Positions 8,809 to 17,311 of a stretch of 64,000 nucleotides of DNA are shown in pieces; positions within the stretch are counted from its first letter, which is position 1; every line of letters begins with the position of its first letter. The stretch comes from Roseiarcus sp963835885 (lineage in GTDB: Bacteria > Pseudomonadota > Alphaproteobacteria > Rhizobiales > Beijerinckiaceae): positions 1-64,000 of the forward strand of contig CAWIHF010000032.1 in NCBI GenBank assembly GCA_963835885.1, written 5' to 3'. The translations under genes and the position numbers were made by a program. The notes below the pieces were generated by a model, which saw only the letters and a list, made by a program, of their open reading frames with translations, had not been told where the DNA came from and did no database searches.

Positions 8809-9271
8809 ACGGACCCCTCGGCCAAGGGCCCGCATCGTTCCGCAGGCGGAGCGCGGCCGATCAAAAGGTCTGGGACTGGCGCGTAAAAACATTTCTAAGA
8901 TGCGTGAACGCCGGAGTGTGATCGCCATCACATCGACTACACAAAAGCCGTGCTCTAGTGATTTGTTGTGCGCTGTTGTCACGATCTGCAACCGCATCCA
9001 CGGCGACTGGACCGATGCCCTTACCACCGGCCATTCATGATTGTCCGCAACGAGACTGTCATAAGGCGGCCTATCGCACTGGGTTTCCGTCTGGTAAACG
9101 TCTTGCGGAGCGAGGACATCCTCGACGTATTCATGCTGCGCTGAAGCTCATGCGGGTGGCGGTAGAGGAAGACGGTTTCGTCTTCGAACGGATGCGAGAT
9201 CGGTCGTCGATCGCGCCTGTGCCTGCTTGTCGAAGCGTTCGATCCCACCCCCGCGGAGCTGGGGACTCGTG
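8809..9271. other. Gene-free region upstream of the LuxR gene
   Basis: No convincing gene lies in these roughly 460 bases. They hold a perfect CRP-type palindrome at 8917-8932 and an AT-richer stretch downstream of it. A 75-codon open frame exists on the minus strand (9021-9248) but it is arginine-rich, resembles no family I recognise and shows no ribosome site. The length suggests a long leader or promoter region for luxR, or a small RNA. Confidence 0.4.
8917..8932. promoter_or_regulatory. CRP/FNR-family-like palindromic site
   Basis: TGTGATCGCCATCACA is a perfect TGTGA-N6-TCACA inverted repeat, identical in its arms to the E. coli CRP consensus. It lies about 340 bp before the LuxR start. 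If a CRP-like protein binds here, quorum-sensing expression would be tied to cAMP or a similar signal. The match is seen directly; the regulator and target are inferred. Confidence 0.45.
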
Positions 9272-10033
9272 ATGTCGGAGCGAGCGATGGGCGGCATCGA
9301 TATCGACAAGTCCGCCAGCAGGCTGACCGACGCGATCCTCGGCTACGGCGAGCAGGATCTCAGGGCGACGTTGAAGGCGATCGCATTCGAGATCGGGGTC
9401 AAGCATATCGCCCATCTGCGGTTCGTTTCCGGCGAAAGCGGCGAAGCGAGCCTGTCGACCGCAATCGTCACCTATTCGAGAGGATGGCAGAGCCATTACT
9501 TTCTGCATGACTATGTTCACGTCGACCCTGTCGTCACGCGGGGACGAAACGCCCTGCTACCGTTCGACTGGGAGACTCTGGCCAGCGACGATCCGGCCGT
9601 CGTTGCGTTTTTCGCCGACGCGGCAAAACACGGTGTCGGACGCAACGGCCTGTCGATCCCGGTCCGCAAAGCAAAGGGCGTCCGTTCGGTCGTGTCCTTC
9701 ACCAGCGATCATTCCAAGATGGAATGGGCCCGCTACAAGCAGGCGAACATGGTCAAATTGCAGAGGCTGTCGTCGCTTACCGATACGGCCGCGGACGTCA
9801 ATGCGAAGCTTCCTTTGCCCTCGGTCACCCTGTCCAAGGGCGAAGAACAATGTCTGGTCTGGGCGGCGAGGGGAAAGTCGTATCGGGAAATCGCCGAAGT
9901 CATGAATTTGGGCTTCGGCAGCGTGAATGCGCGCCTGGATACCGCCCGCAACAAGTTGCACTGCATGAACCTGAGCCACGCAATCGCCGTCGCCATTGCG
10001 ACCGGCGTCATTCCCGCGAAAGCGCTGCTCTAG
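9272..10033 (+). CDS. LuxR-family acyl-homoserine-lactone receptor/regulator
   Basis: This is a complete quorum-sensing receptor of 253 residues. The N-terminal autoinducer-binding domain keeps the ligand-contact residues at canonical TraR spacing: W72, Y76, D85, P86 and W100 (from GWQSHYF...DPVV...FDW). The C-terminal helix-turn-helix spans about residues 185-245 (LSKGEEQCLVWAARGKSYRE, then NKLHCMNLSHAI), with the usual E, L and G. The recognition helix is unusual: GFGSVNARLDTARNK where most members have S..TV..HL..A. I chose the ATG at 9272 because the family domain begins soon after; 9227 and 9287 are alternatives. The LuxI synthase follows 356 bp downstream on the same strand, so this is its likely cognate receptor. 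Confidence 0.9.
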   Translation: MSERAMGGIDIDKSASRLTDAILGYGEQDLRATLKAIAFEIGVKHIAHLRFVSGESGEASLSTAIVTYSRGWQSHYFLHDYVHVDPVVTRGRNALLPFDWETLASDDPAVVAFFADAAKHGVGRNGLSIPVRKAKGVRSVVSFTSDHSKMEWARYKQANMVKLQRLSSLTDTAADVNAKLPLPSVTLSKGEEQCLVWAARGKSYREIAEVMNLGFGSVNARLDTARNKLHCMNLSHAIAVAIATGVIPAKALL

Positions 10034-10389
10034 GCGCCGCCGGCTCTCCGCTTCGCTCCAAGGCTTTTGCCTTGACGCCGAATTCCCGATCAGGCTTCCC
10101 CCGGTTCATCCGCAGCCGATCAACGGCGGAAACGGATGACGAGTTGTCGCAGGCCGATCGCCTGCAAGAGCTTCTGGTCTTCCAAATCACCTAAAATTGA
10201 ACTCGAATTCAGTTGCATCGCGGGCCGCCGGTCCCCTCGGATCGGCCTCGTTAGAACAAGTTAACAACGATAATTCTAGCTCTCAAGGGGCTTGCCGATT
10301 GGCGCAAGCGGCGCCACCCCTAGGCCAGGTCGACGACTACGGCCGCCATCATCCGCGGAAGCGTCGAGCCTGCTTAAAGGAGCACCACA
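10034..10389. promoter_or_regulatory. luxR-luxI intergenic region
   Basis: About 356 bases without a gene separate receptor and synthase. The stretch becomes AT-richer at 10190-10285, as expected for a promoter, and contains the lux-box candidate at 10291-10308. A purine-rich AAAGGAG lies 6 bases before the LuxI ATG and is a good ribosome binding site. Confidence 0.5.
10291..10308. promoter_or_regulatory. Candidate lux box
   Basis: CTTGCCGATTGGCGCAAG has perfect 5-base arms (CTTGC/GCAAG) around 8 bases, total 18 bp, the size of known LuxR/TraR boxes. It sits about 82 bp before the LuxI start, where a receptor would activate the synthase in a positive loop. The arms are short, so chance is possible. 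Confidence 0.45.
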
Positions 10390-11049
10390 ATGTTGAAGCT
10401 TATTGAAGGTTCTTACGCGTCGCGCTTTCCGCGGGAGATGGATGCGATGTTCCGCAACCGGGCCGAAATCTTCGGCGAGCGGCTGGGCTGGGAGGTGTTG
10501 GTCAAGGACGGCTACGAGCATGACCGTTTCGACGATCTCAATCCCTTGTATCTGGTCTCGGTCGACCCCGTTACGGAAACATACTGGGGTTCGCTGCGGC
10601 TCTTGCCGACAACCGGGCCGAACATGTTGCGCGACGTCTTTCCGCAATTGCTCGACGACGGGGAAATCGTGGAGAGCTCGACAATCTGGGAGAGTTCGCG
10701 CATCTGCGCGGTTGTTGCCCCGGGGCAGCCGGAGCGGATGAAGAACGGCGTCGGATACGTTGTGAGCGAGTTGATCGCGGGGATCGGCGAGGTCGCGCTT
10801 CTGGCGGGGTTGACCCAGATCGTGTCGGTGTTCGACGCGCGCATCCTGCGGGTCCTCAAAGCGGTCGGCTGCGAGCCCGAGGTGATCGGAAGACCACAGC
10901 GGATCGGCGACGTGATGGCCTACGCCGCCCTGTTCGAGCCGAACCCGGAGCGGCTGGAAGCCTTTCGCGCGGAAATGCGAATGGGGGATTCCGTCCTGGC
11001 GCCGGGTCACAAGGAACTCGCTTTCGGGAAGGAGCTCGCCCTTGCTTGA
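10390..11049 (+). CDS. LuxI-family acyl-homoserine-lactone synthase
   Basis: This 219-residue protein keeps all the invariant positions of autoinducer synthases at canonical numbering: R24, F28, W34, D45, D48 and R70, with the E/R pair in WESSR (E101, R104). The block LRLLPTTGPNMLRDVFPQL is typical of alphaproteobacterial members. The enzyme joins an acyl group to S-adenosylmethionine to make a diffusible homoserine lactone. Acyl-ACP is the usual donor, but related rhizobial enzymes (BjaI, RpaI, BraI) use acyl- or aryl-CoA. The acyl-CoA synthetase downstream and acyl-CoA dehydrogenase upstream make a CoA donor worth considering. The start has a clear AAAGGAG site. Confidence 0.92.
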   Translation: MLKLIEGSYASRFPREMDAMFRNRAEIFGERLGWEVLVKDGYEHDRFDDLNPLYLVSVDPVTETYWGSLRLLPTTGPNMLRDVFPQLLDDGEIVESSTIWESSRICAVVAPGQPERMKNGVGYVVSELIAGIGEVALLAGLTQIVSVFDARILRVLKAVGCEPEVIGRPQRIGDVMAYAALFEPNPERLEAFRAEMRMGDSVLAPGHKELAFGKELALA

Positions 11050-11272
11050 AAGATCGAACCCGACAGGACCCATGACTGCCCCTCAATTTCGGCTGTCATG
11101 CAGATAGATGCATCGAGCAGCTGTCCGTTCTTCGCGGACAGCGGCTCCTCGCACGCTTTTTTGAAACACCTTTTCCATGGCGGCCGCCGCATGCGGACGA
11201 TCGGCCGCGGCTTGTGCGTCGGGCAGCGGCGCGGCTATGCTCGAACAAAACGGGCCGAACGGGAAACGTCAC

Positions 11273-13075
11273 ATGGCTTTCGGCTACAGCGGGGAGGAGC
11301 GCGCCCAACTCGAGGCGCAGGCGCGCGCGATCCTGGATGCGTGCCCTGACGTTGGCAGTTTTATCAGGCGAGGCTTGAGCGAAAATCCGGACGGCGAGAC
11401 GCTCGTTTACCTTCGGACGGCGCTCGACCCTGCTCCGGTTGTCACGCGCGCCGGGGAATTTCTCGGCCTCGTCGAAGCCGCACGGCTCTGGTTGCGCCGC
11501 AGCGGCGTGGGGCCGAGCGATGTCGTGGCGATCCTCGCTCCGAACGTCACTGCCGCCTCGGTCGCCTATTGGGCCGCGATGAGCTCGGCGATCGTGCAGC
11601 CGCTCAATCTTCTTTTCAACCGCGACGCGATCGCCGCGCAGCTCGGTGCGGTAAAGGCGAAGATCGTTTTCGCCCCGCCGCCCGGCGCGCCGGGCGGGCT
11701 CTTTGAAAAGGTCGAAGGCCTCGGCGCGCTGGCGCCGAGCCTCGAACGCATCGTCGTCCTTCCGATGGATGGGCGCGTCGCATTCGACGGGGAGACAATT
11801 GCGCCAGCGACCCTGCCCTCGAACCCCGAGAAAGCCAGTCCCGATGCTCTGGCGGCGCTCCTGCCGACCGGCGGAACGACTGGAGTCCCCAAGGTCGTGC
11901 CGCTCACCCATCGCAACATCGTCGCCTCGGCGACCGCCTCGATGCTCGCCGTGGACCTCCGGCGTGAGGACCGCATCGTTGTCGCGCTCCCCATGTTCCA
12001 CGTCGGCGGAGCGTTCTGCACGAGCCTGCCTGCGCTCGGCGTCGGCGCGGCCATGATCCTGCCGACCGCGGCCGGATTTCGCAATCCGGAAGTGGTCGCC
12101 GATTACTGGCGGATCGTCGAGGACCAGCGCGCCACGATCGGCGGTCTGGTGCCGACCGCGCTCGGCGCGGCGGCCGACGCGCCCTCGCAGGGCCGCGACC
12201 TCTCCCGCCTGCGCCTCTTCGCGACCGGAGCGTCGGTCTGTCCGCCTGAGATCGAGAAGCGCTTCCTCCGCGCCTGGCCGGGCGACTGCGTGCGCCAGAT
12301 CTATGGGATGACCGAATTCGCCGGGGCCATCACCCAGACGCCTTGGGATCGGGAGCAGCCGCCGGGGTCGGTCGGGCTCCCCGTCGCGCTCGCCGAAGTC
12401 GCCGTCCTCGCCGACGGCAAGATCCATCGCGGGCCGTCGCCGACCGGCGAGATCCTCGCGCGCGGGCCACAGATGTTCGGCGGCTATTTCGACCGGAGGC
12501 AAGCTGAGGCGACGTTCCACGAGGGCTGGCTGCGCAGCGGCGACCTCGGGCGGATCGGCGAGGACGGCGAGATCTACGTCAGCGGCCGCGCGAAGGACGT
12601 GATCATTCGCAGCGGCCACAATATCGATCCGACCGCGATCGAGGACGTCGCGCTGCGCTTTCCCGGAGTGGCGATCGCAGCGGCGGTCGGCCGCCCGGAC
12701 TCTTACGCCGGCGAGACGCCGATGCTGTTCGTAACGCCTGCGCCGGGGGCTAGGATCGACCGCGGGGCGCTCGCCGAATTCATCGAGGACGGCGTCATCG
12801 AGACGCCGGCGCGCCCCCGCGCCATCGTCATGATCGAGGACATGCCGATGACGCCGGTCGGCAAGATTTTCAAGCCGCGGCTGCGCGAGATCGCGGCCGA
12901 GGAGGCGGCGCGCGAAGCGCTCGCGGCGATCCTGCCCGCGACAGCGTTCGAAGTCTCGGCGCGCCATGGCGAGAGCGGCCTTGTCCTGACCGCAAAGATC
13001 CGCGCCGACGCGGCCGAGCGCGCGCGCGCCGAGCTCGGCAGGTTCCCGATCCGCTTCGAGATCGTCGCGCTCTAA
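11273..13075 (+). CDS. Acyl-CoA synthetase (AMP-forming, ANL superfamily)
   Basis: This is a full-length adenylate-forming ligase of about 600 residues. The P-loop-like motif LLPTGGTTGVPKVVPLTHRN lies near residue 205, the A5 motif IYGMTEFAGAI near 345, and the hinge and A8 blocks HEGWLRSGDLGRIGEDGEIY and SGRAKDVIIRSGHNIDP follow. The A10 region MPMTPVGKIFKPRLR carries the catalytic lysine. It activates a carboxylic acid with ATP and CoA. The C terminus is longer than in many homologues (about 60 residues past A10). I chose the ATG at 11273 (MAFGYSGEER); 11237 and 11177 are in frame. It lies 223 bp behind luxI on the same strand and might supply its acyl-CoA donor, which is inference. Confidence 0.85.
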   Translation: MAFGYSGEERAQLEAQARAILDACPDVGSFIRRGLSENPDGETLVYLRTALDPAPVVTRAGEFLGLVEAARLWLRRSGVGPSDVVAILAPNVTAASVAYWAAMSSAIVQPLNLLFNRDAIAAQLGAVKAKIVFAPPPGAPGGLFEKVEGLGALAPSLERIVVLPMDGRVAFDGETIAPATLPSNPEKASPDALAALLPTGGTTGVPKVVPLTHRNIVASATASMLAVDLRREDRIVVALPMFHVGGAFCTSLPALGVGAAMILPTAAGFRNPEVVADYWRIVEDQRATIGGLVPTALGAAADAPSQGRDLSRLRLFATGASVCPPEIEKRFLRAWPGDCVRQIYGMTEFAGAITQTPWDREQPPGSVGLPVALAEVAVLADGKIHRGPSPTGEILARGPQMFGGYFDRRQAEATFHEGWLRSGDLGRIGEDGEIYVSGRAKDVIIRSGHNIDPTAIEDVALRFPGVAIAAAVGRPDSYAGETPMLFVTPAPGARIDRGALAEFIEDGVIETPARPRAIVMIEDMPMTPVGKIFKPRLREIAAEEAAREALAAILPATAFEVSARHGESGLVLTAKIRADAAERARAELGRFPIRFEIVAL

Positions 13076-13152
13076 AATTCAAACGGGTCGGCCGGGCGCG
13101 GGCTTCCGAACGGCGCGTGGCGCCATCCGCTTTGCCGCGCTATCCTCATCCG

Positions 13153-13953
13153 ATGACCGTTCTCCAGGATTTCGTCGAACGACGCCGACGTCTTTTCGTC
13201 CTGACCGGCGCCGGTTGCAGCACGAGCTCGGGCATTCCTGACTATCGCGACGGCGATGGCAAATGGAAGCGGACGCCGCCGGTGACCTATCAGGCCTTCA
13301 TGGGCGATGCGGCGGTGCGGCGGCGCTACTGGGCGCGCAGTCTCATTGGGTGGCGGCGCTTTCGCCAGGCGCGGCCGAACGACGCGCATCGCGCTCTTGC
13401 CCGGCTCGAGGCGATGGAAAAATGCGAGCTTCTTCTCACCCAGAACGTCGACCGGTTGCATCAGGCGGCCGGCAGCGCTCGCGTGATCGACCTGCACGGG
13501 CGGCTCGACCTGGTCCGCTGCATGGGTTGCGAGCAGAGAACGTCGCGCGACGAGCTGCAGGATGAACTCACCCGGCTGAACCCAGGCTGGCTGGCTCTCG
13601 ACGCCGAAGACGCGCCGGACGGCGACGCCGACCTCGACAGCATCGACTTTTCATCGTTCAATATTCCGCCCTGCCGGAGCTGCGGCGGCGTGCTCAAACC
13701 CGATGTCGTGTTTTTCGGCGAGAACGTCCCGCGCGACCGGATCGATACGGCCCTGCGGCATCTGGATGAAGCCGACGCCATGCTGATCGTCGGCTCCTCG
13801 CTGATGGTCTATTCGGGCTTCCGCTTCGTCGAGAAGGCGGCCCGCGCCGGAAAGCCGACAGCCGCGGTCAACCTCGGTCAGACCCGCGCCGACGGGCTGC
13901 TCGCGCTGAAGGTGGAGCGCCCATGCGAAGCCGCGCTCGCCTTTCTGTTATAA
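13153..13953 (+). CDS. cobB: Sir2-family NAD-dependent protein deacylase
   Basis: This sirtuin of 266 residues has the NAD-binding motif GAGCSTSSGIPDYRD (residues 19-33), the TQNVDRLH block (96-103) and the catalytic histidine in DLHGRL (about 115). Two zinc-binding cysteine pairs are visible, CMGC (123-126) and CRSC in the insert near residue 177. The GAG(C/I)ST and long-insert layout fits class II, the group of human SIRT4. It removes acyl groups from lysines using NAD, often controlling acyl-CoA synthetases; one lies immediately upstream. The ATG at 13153 (MTVLQDF) gives the normal family start. The gene converges with the M3 peptidase with only about 25 bp between. Confidence 0.9.
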   Translation: MTVLQDFVERRRRLFVLTGAGCSTSSGIPDYRDGDGKWKRTPPVTYQAFMGDAAVRRRYWARSLIGWRRFRQARPNDAHRALARLEAMEKCELLLTQNVDRLHQAAGSARVIDLHGRLDLVRCMGCEQRTSRDELQDELTRLNPGWLALDAEDAPDGDADLDSIDFSSFNIPPCRSCGGVLKPDVVFFGENVPRDRIDTALRHLDEADAMLIVGSSLMVYSGFRFVEKAARAGKPTAAVNLGQTRADGLLALKVERPCEAALAFLL

Positions 13954-13978
13954 TTGCCCGTCACCGCCGCTCCGACGC

Positions 13979-16030
13979 TTATGCAAATCCGCGCTTGCGC
14001 ATCAGCGCGCGGGGCTCGGGCGGATGTCCGCGAAAGCGCGCATAAGCGATCTCCGGGTCCCGAAGATTGCCGGCGGAATAGACGTATTCGCGCAATCGGG
14101 CGGCGAGAGGAGGGCTGAAGATATCGCCGCTCTCCTCGAAGGCCTCGAAGCCGTCGGCGTCGAGCGCTTCCGACCAGAGGTAGCTGTAATAGCCGGAAGC
14201 ATATCCGCCGCCGCTGAAGATGTGCTGGAAATGCGGCGTGCGGTGCCGCATGGCGATCGCCTTCGGCATCCCGAGCCTTTCGAGCTCCTGCCTCTCGAAA
14301 GCGACGACGTCGATATTGGCGCAATCGGATTTCGCATGCAGCCCGAGGTCCACCAGCGCCGAGGCGGCATACTCGACCATCGCAAAACCCTGGTTGAACC
14401 TTTGCGCCGAAACGAGCTTGCCGAGCATCGCGTCGGGCATTGGCTCGCCGATGTCGGCATGAACGGCGAAGCGCCTCAGAATTTCAGGCTGCTCGAGCCA
14501 GTGCTCATATATCTGGGAGGGAAACTCGACGAAATCGGTCGCAACGTTGGTGCCCGAGATCAGCGGATAGACGACGTCGGACAGCATTCCGTGCAGCGCA
14601 TGGCCGAATTCGTGAAACAAGGTCCTGGCCTCATCAAAACTAAGGAGCGGCGTCTCGCCGGCCGCAGGCCTGGCGAAATTGAGGACATTGACGATGATCG
14701 GCAGAACCACGCCGTCGAGCTTTTCCTGCTTCCTGAAGGCGCTCATCCATGCGCCGCTTCGCTTCGAGGGCCTTGCGAAGTAGTCGCCGATGAAGAGCGC
14801 CATGGGCTCGCCGTCCGCTCGCAAAACGGTCCACGAGCGGACGTCCCGGTGGTAGAGCGGAATGTCGAAGCGCTCGATAAAGCTGAGGCCAAACAGCCTA
14901 TTGGCGACGAAGAAGGCGGCCTCGATCAGCTTGTCGAGCTGGAAATAGGGCTTGATCTCGTCCTCGTCGACATCGAACAGCCGCTTGCGGCGCTTTTCCG
15001 TGTAGAAGCGCCAGTCCCAGGGCGCGATTGTGAAGTTGCCGCCCTCCTCCGCGACGATCGCCTGGAGCGACGCCTCCTCTTCGGCGGCCCGCGCGAGCGC
15101 TGGCGTCCAGATCGATTCGAGCAGGGACCGCGCGGCGGCGGGCGTCTTCGCCATCGTATCGGCGAGACGGAACTCAGCGAAAGCGTCAAACCCCAGAAGC
15201 TTCGCGTACTCCGCGCGAAGTCTCACGATTTCATCTGCAATCGCGCGATTGTCGGTTGGACCTGGGTGCTCGCCGCGCGCCGCCCAGGCGGCGAACGCCT
15301 TCTCGCGCAAATCGCGCCGCGCAGAGAATTGCAGGAACGGTTCGACGCTCGAGCGCGACAGCGTGATCACATGCTTGCCCGGAAGCCCCCGCTCTGCCGC
15401 CGCGCCGGCCGCCGACGCAATCAACCAGTCGGGCAGGCCGTTGAGATCCTCGGGGGTCTCGAGAACGAGGCGCCAGGACTTCTCGTCGGCGAGGACGTTC
15501 TGCCCGAACTGCGCCCCGAGCGTCGCCAGGCGTTCGCCAATCGCGGCGAGCCGCGCCTTGACGTCGTCGGCAAGACCGGCGCCGGCGCGCGAGAATGCGA
15601 CATGGTAGCGGTCGAGCACGCGGGCCTGCTCGTCGTCGAGACCCAACGCCTCGCGCTTCCTTTGCAAGGCGTCGACCCGATCGTAAAGCGCCCGGTTGAG
15701 AAAAATGTCGTTGCGATGCCGCGCGAGCAGAGGCGCGACCTGGCGCTCGATCGCCTCGATCGCATCGTTGCTGTCGGCGGAGGCGAGATTGAAAAAGACC
15801 AACGCCACTCGGTTCAGCGTTCGGCCGCTGCGCTCGAGCGCCTCGATGGTATTCTCGAAGGTGGCCGGATCGGGATTCGCCGCGATGGCGGCAATCTGCT
15901 GGCGCGCCTGTTCGAGCGCCGCATCGAAGGCCGGGCGGAAATGCGCTGCTTGGAGGGCTGCAAAAGGCGGCGCCTCGAATGGCCCCGTCCAGGGCTGGAG
16001 AAGAGGATTGTCAGGGTTCGTTTCGGTCAC
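13979..16030 (-). CDS. M3-family oligopeptidase (peptidyl-dipeptidase Dcp type)
   Basis: This 683-residue zinc peptidase has the thimet-oligopeptidase fold. The catalytic helix FHEFGHALHGM lies near residue 472 and the third ligand region follows in TDFVEFPSQIYEHW. The C-terminal GGGYASGYYSYLWSEALDAD and the ending PRALMRKRGF are typical of Dcp and OpdA. No signal peptide is present, so it acts in the cytosol on short peptides during protein turnover. The length matches the family and the frame is intact. It is divergent from the zinc-ribbon metallopeptidase, with about 108 bp between starts. Confidence 0.9.
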   Translation of the reverse strand: MTETNPDNPLLQPWTGPFEAPPFAALQAAHFRPAFDAALEQARQQIAAIAANPDPATFENTIEALERSGRTLNRVALVFFNLASADSNDAIEAIERQVAPLLARHRNDIFLNRALYDRVDALQRKREALGLDDEQARVLDRYHVAFSRAGAGLADDVKARLAAIGERLATLGAQFGQNVLADEKSWRLVLETPEDLNGLPDWLIASAAGAAAERGLPGKHVITLSRSSVEPFLQFSARRDLREKAFAAWAARGEHPGPTDNRAIADEIVRLRAEYAKLLGFDAFAEFRLADTMAKTPAAARSLLESIWTPALARAAEEEASLQAIVAEEGGNFTIAPWDWRFYTEKRRKRLFDVDEDEIKPYFQLDKLIEAAFFVANRLFGLSFIERFDIPLYHRDVRSWTVLRADGEPMALFIGDYFARPSKRSGAWMSAFRKQEKLDGVVLPIIVNVLNFARPAAGETPLLSFDEARTLFHEFGHALHGMLSDVVYPLISGTNVATDFVEFPSQIYEHWLEQPEILRRFAVHADIGEPMPDAMLGKLVSAQRFNQGFAMVEYAASALVDLGLHAKSDCANIDVVAFERQELERLGMPKAIAMRHRTPHFQHIFSGGGYASGYYSYLWSEALDADGFEAFEESGDIFSPPLAARLREYVYSAGNLRDPEIAYARFRGHPPEPRALMRKRGFA

Positions 16031-16138
16031 TTCGCCTCCGCCCTCGCCATGTGGGCGCCGATCGCCTCATGAGCAAGACCTATGGAGGAACGATCGCGCC
16101 CTCCAGGAGTTGCGCTGGTCCAATGTCTCGGGGTCCTC

Positions 16139-17308
16139 ATGAAACTGTTCAGATGCCAGGTCTGCGACAATATCCTTTACTTCGAGAACCGGACGTGCGG
16201 TCGCTGCAAACATCGACTCGGCTATATTCCGGAGCTCGAAATCATGACCGCCCTGACGCCTGCGGGCGATCGGGAATGGGCGCCCGTGGACGCGAACAGC
16301 CCGCGCCGCTTCTGCGCCAACGCCGACGACGACGTGTGCAACTGGCTGATCCCCGCGAGCGCGCCCGATCGTCTGTGTGTCGCATGCCGGCATAACGATA
16401 CGATCCCCGACATCTCAAATCCGGCGCATCTCGCCGCCTGGCGCGAGCTCGAATTCGCTAAACATCGATTGTTTTATAGCCTGCTGCGATGGAAGCTGCC
16501 GCTCAAGACGCGCGCCGAAGATCCAAGCCACGGCCTGGCGTTCGAATTCCTCGCCGATCCGCCTGAGGCTTCAGCCTCAAAGGTCATGACCGGCCACGAC
16601 AACGGCACGGTGACGATTGCGCTCATCGAGGCGGATCCCGGCGAACGCGAGAAGCGCCGCGCCGAACTGGACGAGCCTTATCGCACGCTGCTCGGCCATT
16701 TTCGCCACGAGATCGGCCACCATTACTGGGATGTCCTGATCCGAGACGGCGGCAGGCTCGAAGCCTGCCGGTTAATGTTCGGCGATGACACAGAGGCCTA
16801 CGCCACGGCCTTGCAGCGCCACTATCGCGAGCGAGCGCCGGCGAACTGGCAGGAGCAGTTCGTGTCGGCTTACGCGACCTCCCACCCCTGGGAGGACTTC
16901 GCTGAAACCTGGGCTCACTATTTCCATATTGTCGACACGCTGGAGATGGCCAACGCCTTCGGGCTCAGCATCGAGCCGGCCATCGATTGGGAAGGCGCCC
17001 ATAACGCGCGGGTCGATTTCGATCCCTACGTCGCCGGAAGCATCGGAAAGATTGTCGATGCCTGGGCGCCGTTCGTCATTGCGATGAACAGTATCAACCG
17101 GGCGATCGGGCGGCCCGATCTCTATCCGTTCGTCCTTGCGCCGGCCGTCGCAGAAAAGCTCGGCTTCATCCACGACCTCGTCCGCGGCGCCGCAGCCGAA
17201 AGCGCCGCGCCGCGACAGGCCGAACGTCCCGCGATGACCTCAAGTCAACTCTTCTCCCGCATGGGCCACCGCAGGGCGTCTCGCGACGCCCTGCGGGAGA
17301 AGAGCTGA
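16139..17308 (+). CDS. Putative zinc-binding metallopeptidase (zinc ribbon plus HExxH; DUF2248 type)
   Basis: The 389-residue protein begins MKLFRCQVCDNILYFENRTC, a zinc ribbon with two CxxC pairs, followed by two further cysteine pairs up to residue about 85 (RLCVACRH). The central motif RHEIGHHYWD near residue 190 is an HExxH zinc-protease site, and HPWEDFAETWAHYFHIVDTL near 255 supplies the distal acidic ligand. This matches the putative zinc-binding peptidase family PF10005. In many bacteria it travels with the transglutaminase-DUF2126 genes; here that gene is 42 kb away. The start at 16139 sets the ribbon at the N terminus; 16082 is a longer alternative. Confidence 0.8.
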   Translation: MKLFRCQVCDNILYFENRTCGRCKHRLGYIPELEIMTALTPAGDREWAPVDANSPRRFCANADDDVCNWLIPASAPDRLCVACRHNDTIPDISNPAHLAAWRELEFAKHRLFYSLLRWKLPLKTRAEDPSHGLAFEFLADPPEASASKVMTGHDNGTVTIALIEADPGEREKRRAELDEPYRTLLGHFRHEIGHHYWDVLIRDGGRLEACRLMFGDDTEAYATALQRHYRERAPANWQEQFVSAYATSHPWEDFAETWAHYFHIVDTLEMANAFGLSIEPAIDWEGAHNARVDFDPYVAGSIGKIVDAWAPFVIAMNSINRAIGRPDLYPFVLAPAVAEKLGFIHDLVRGAAAESAAPRQAERPAMTSSQLFSRMGHRRASRDALREKS

Positions 17309-17311
17309 GCC

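Noticed and set aside
9021..9248. Small minus-strand frame upstream of luxR
   Set aside because: No ribosome site, arginine-rich, no recognisable family; kept only as part of the gene-free region.
11096..12967. A 623-codon open frame opposite the acyl-CoA synthetase gene
   Set aside because: Arginine- and aspartate-rich shadow translation typical of high-GC antisense frames; the plus strand has all ANL motifs.
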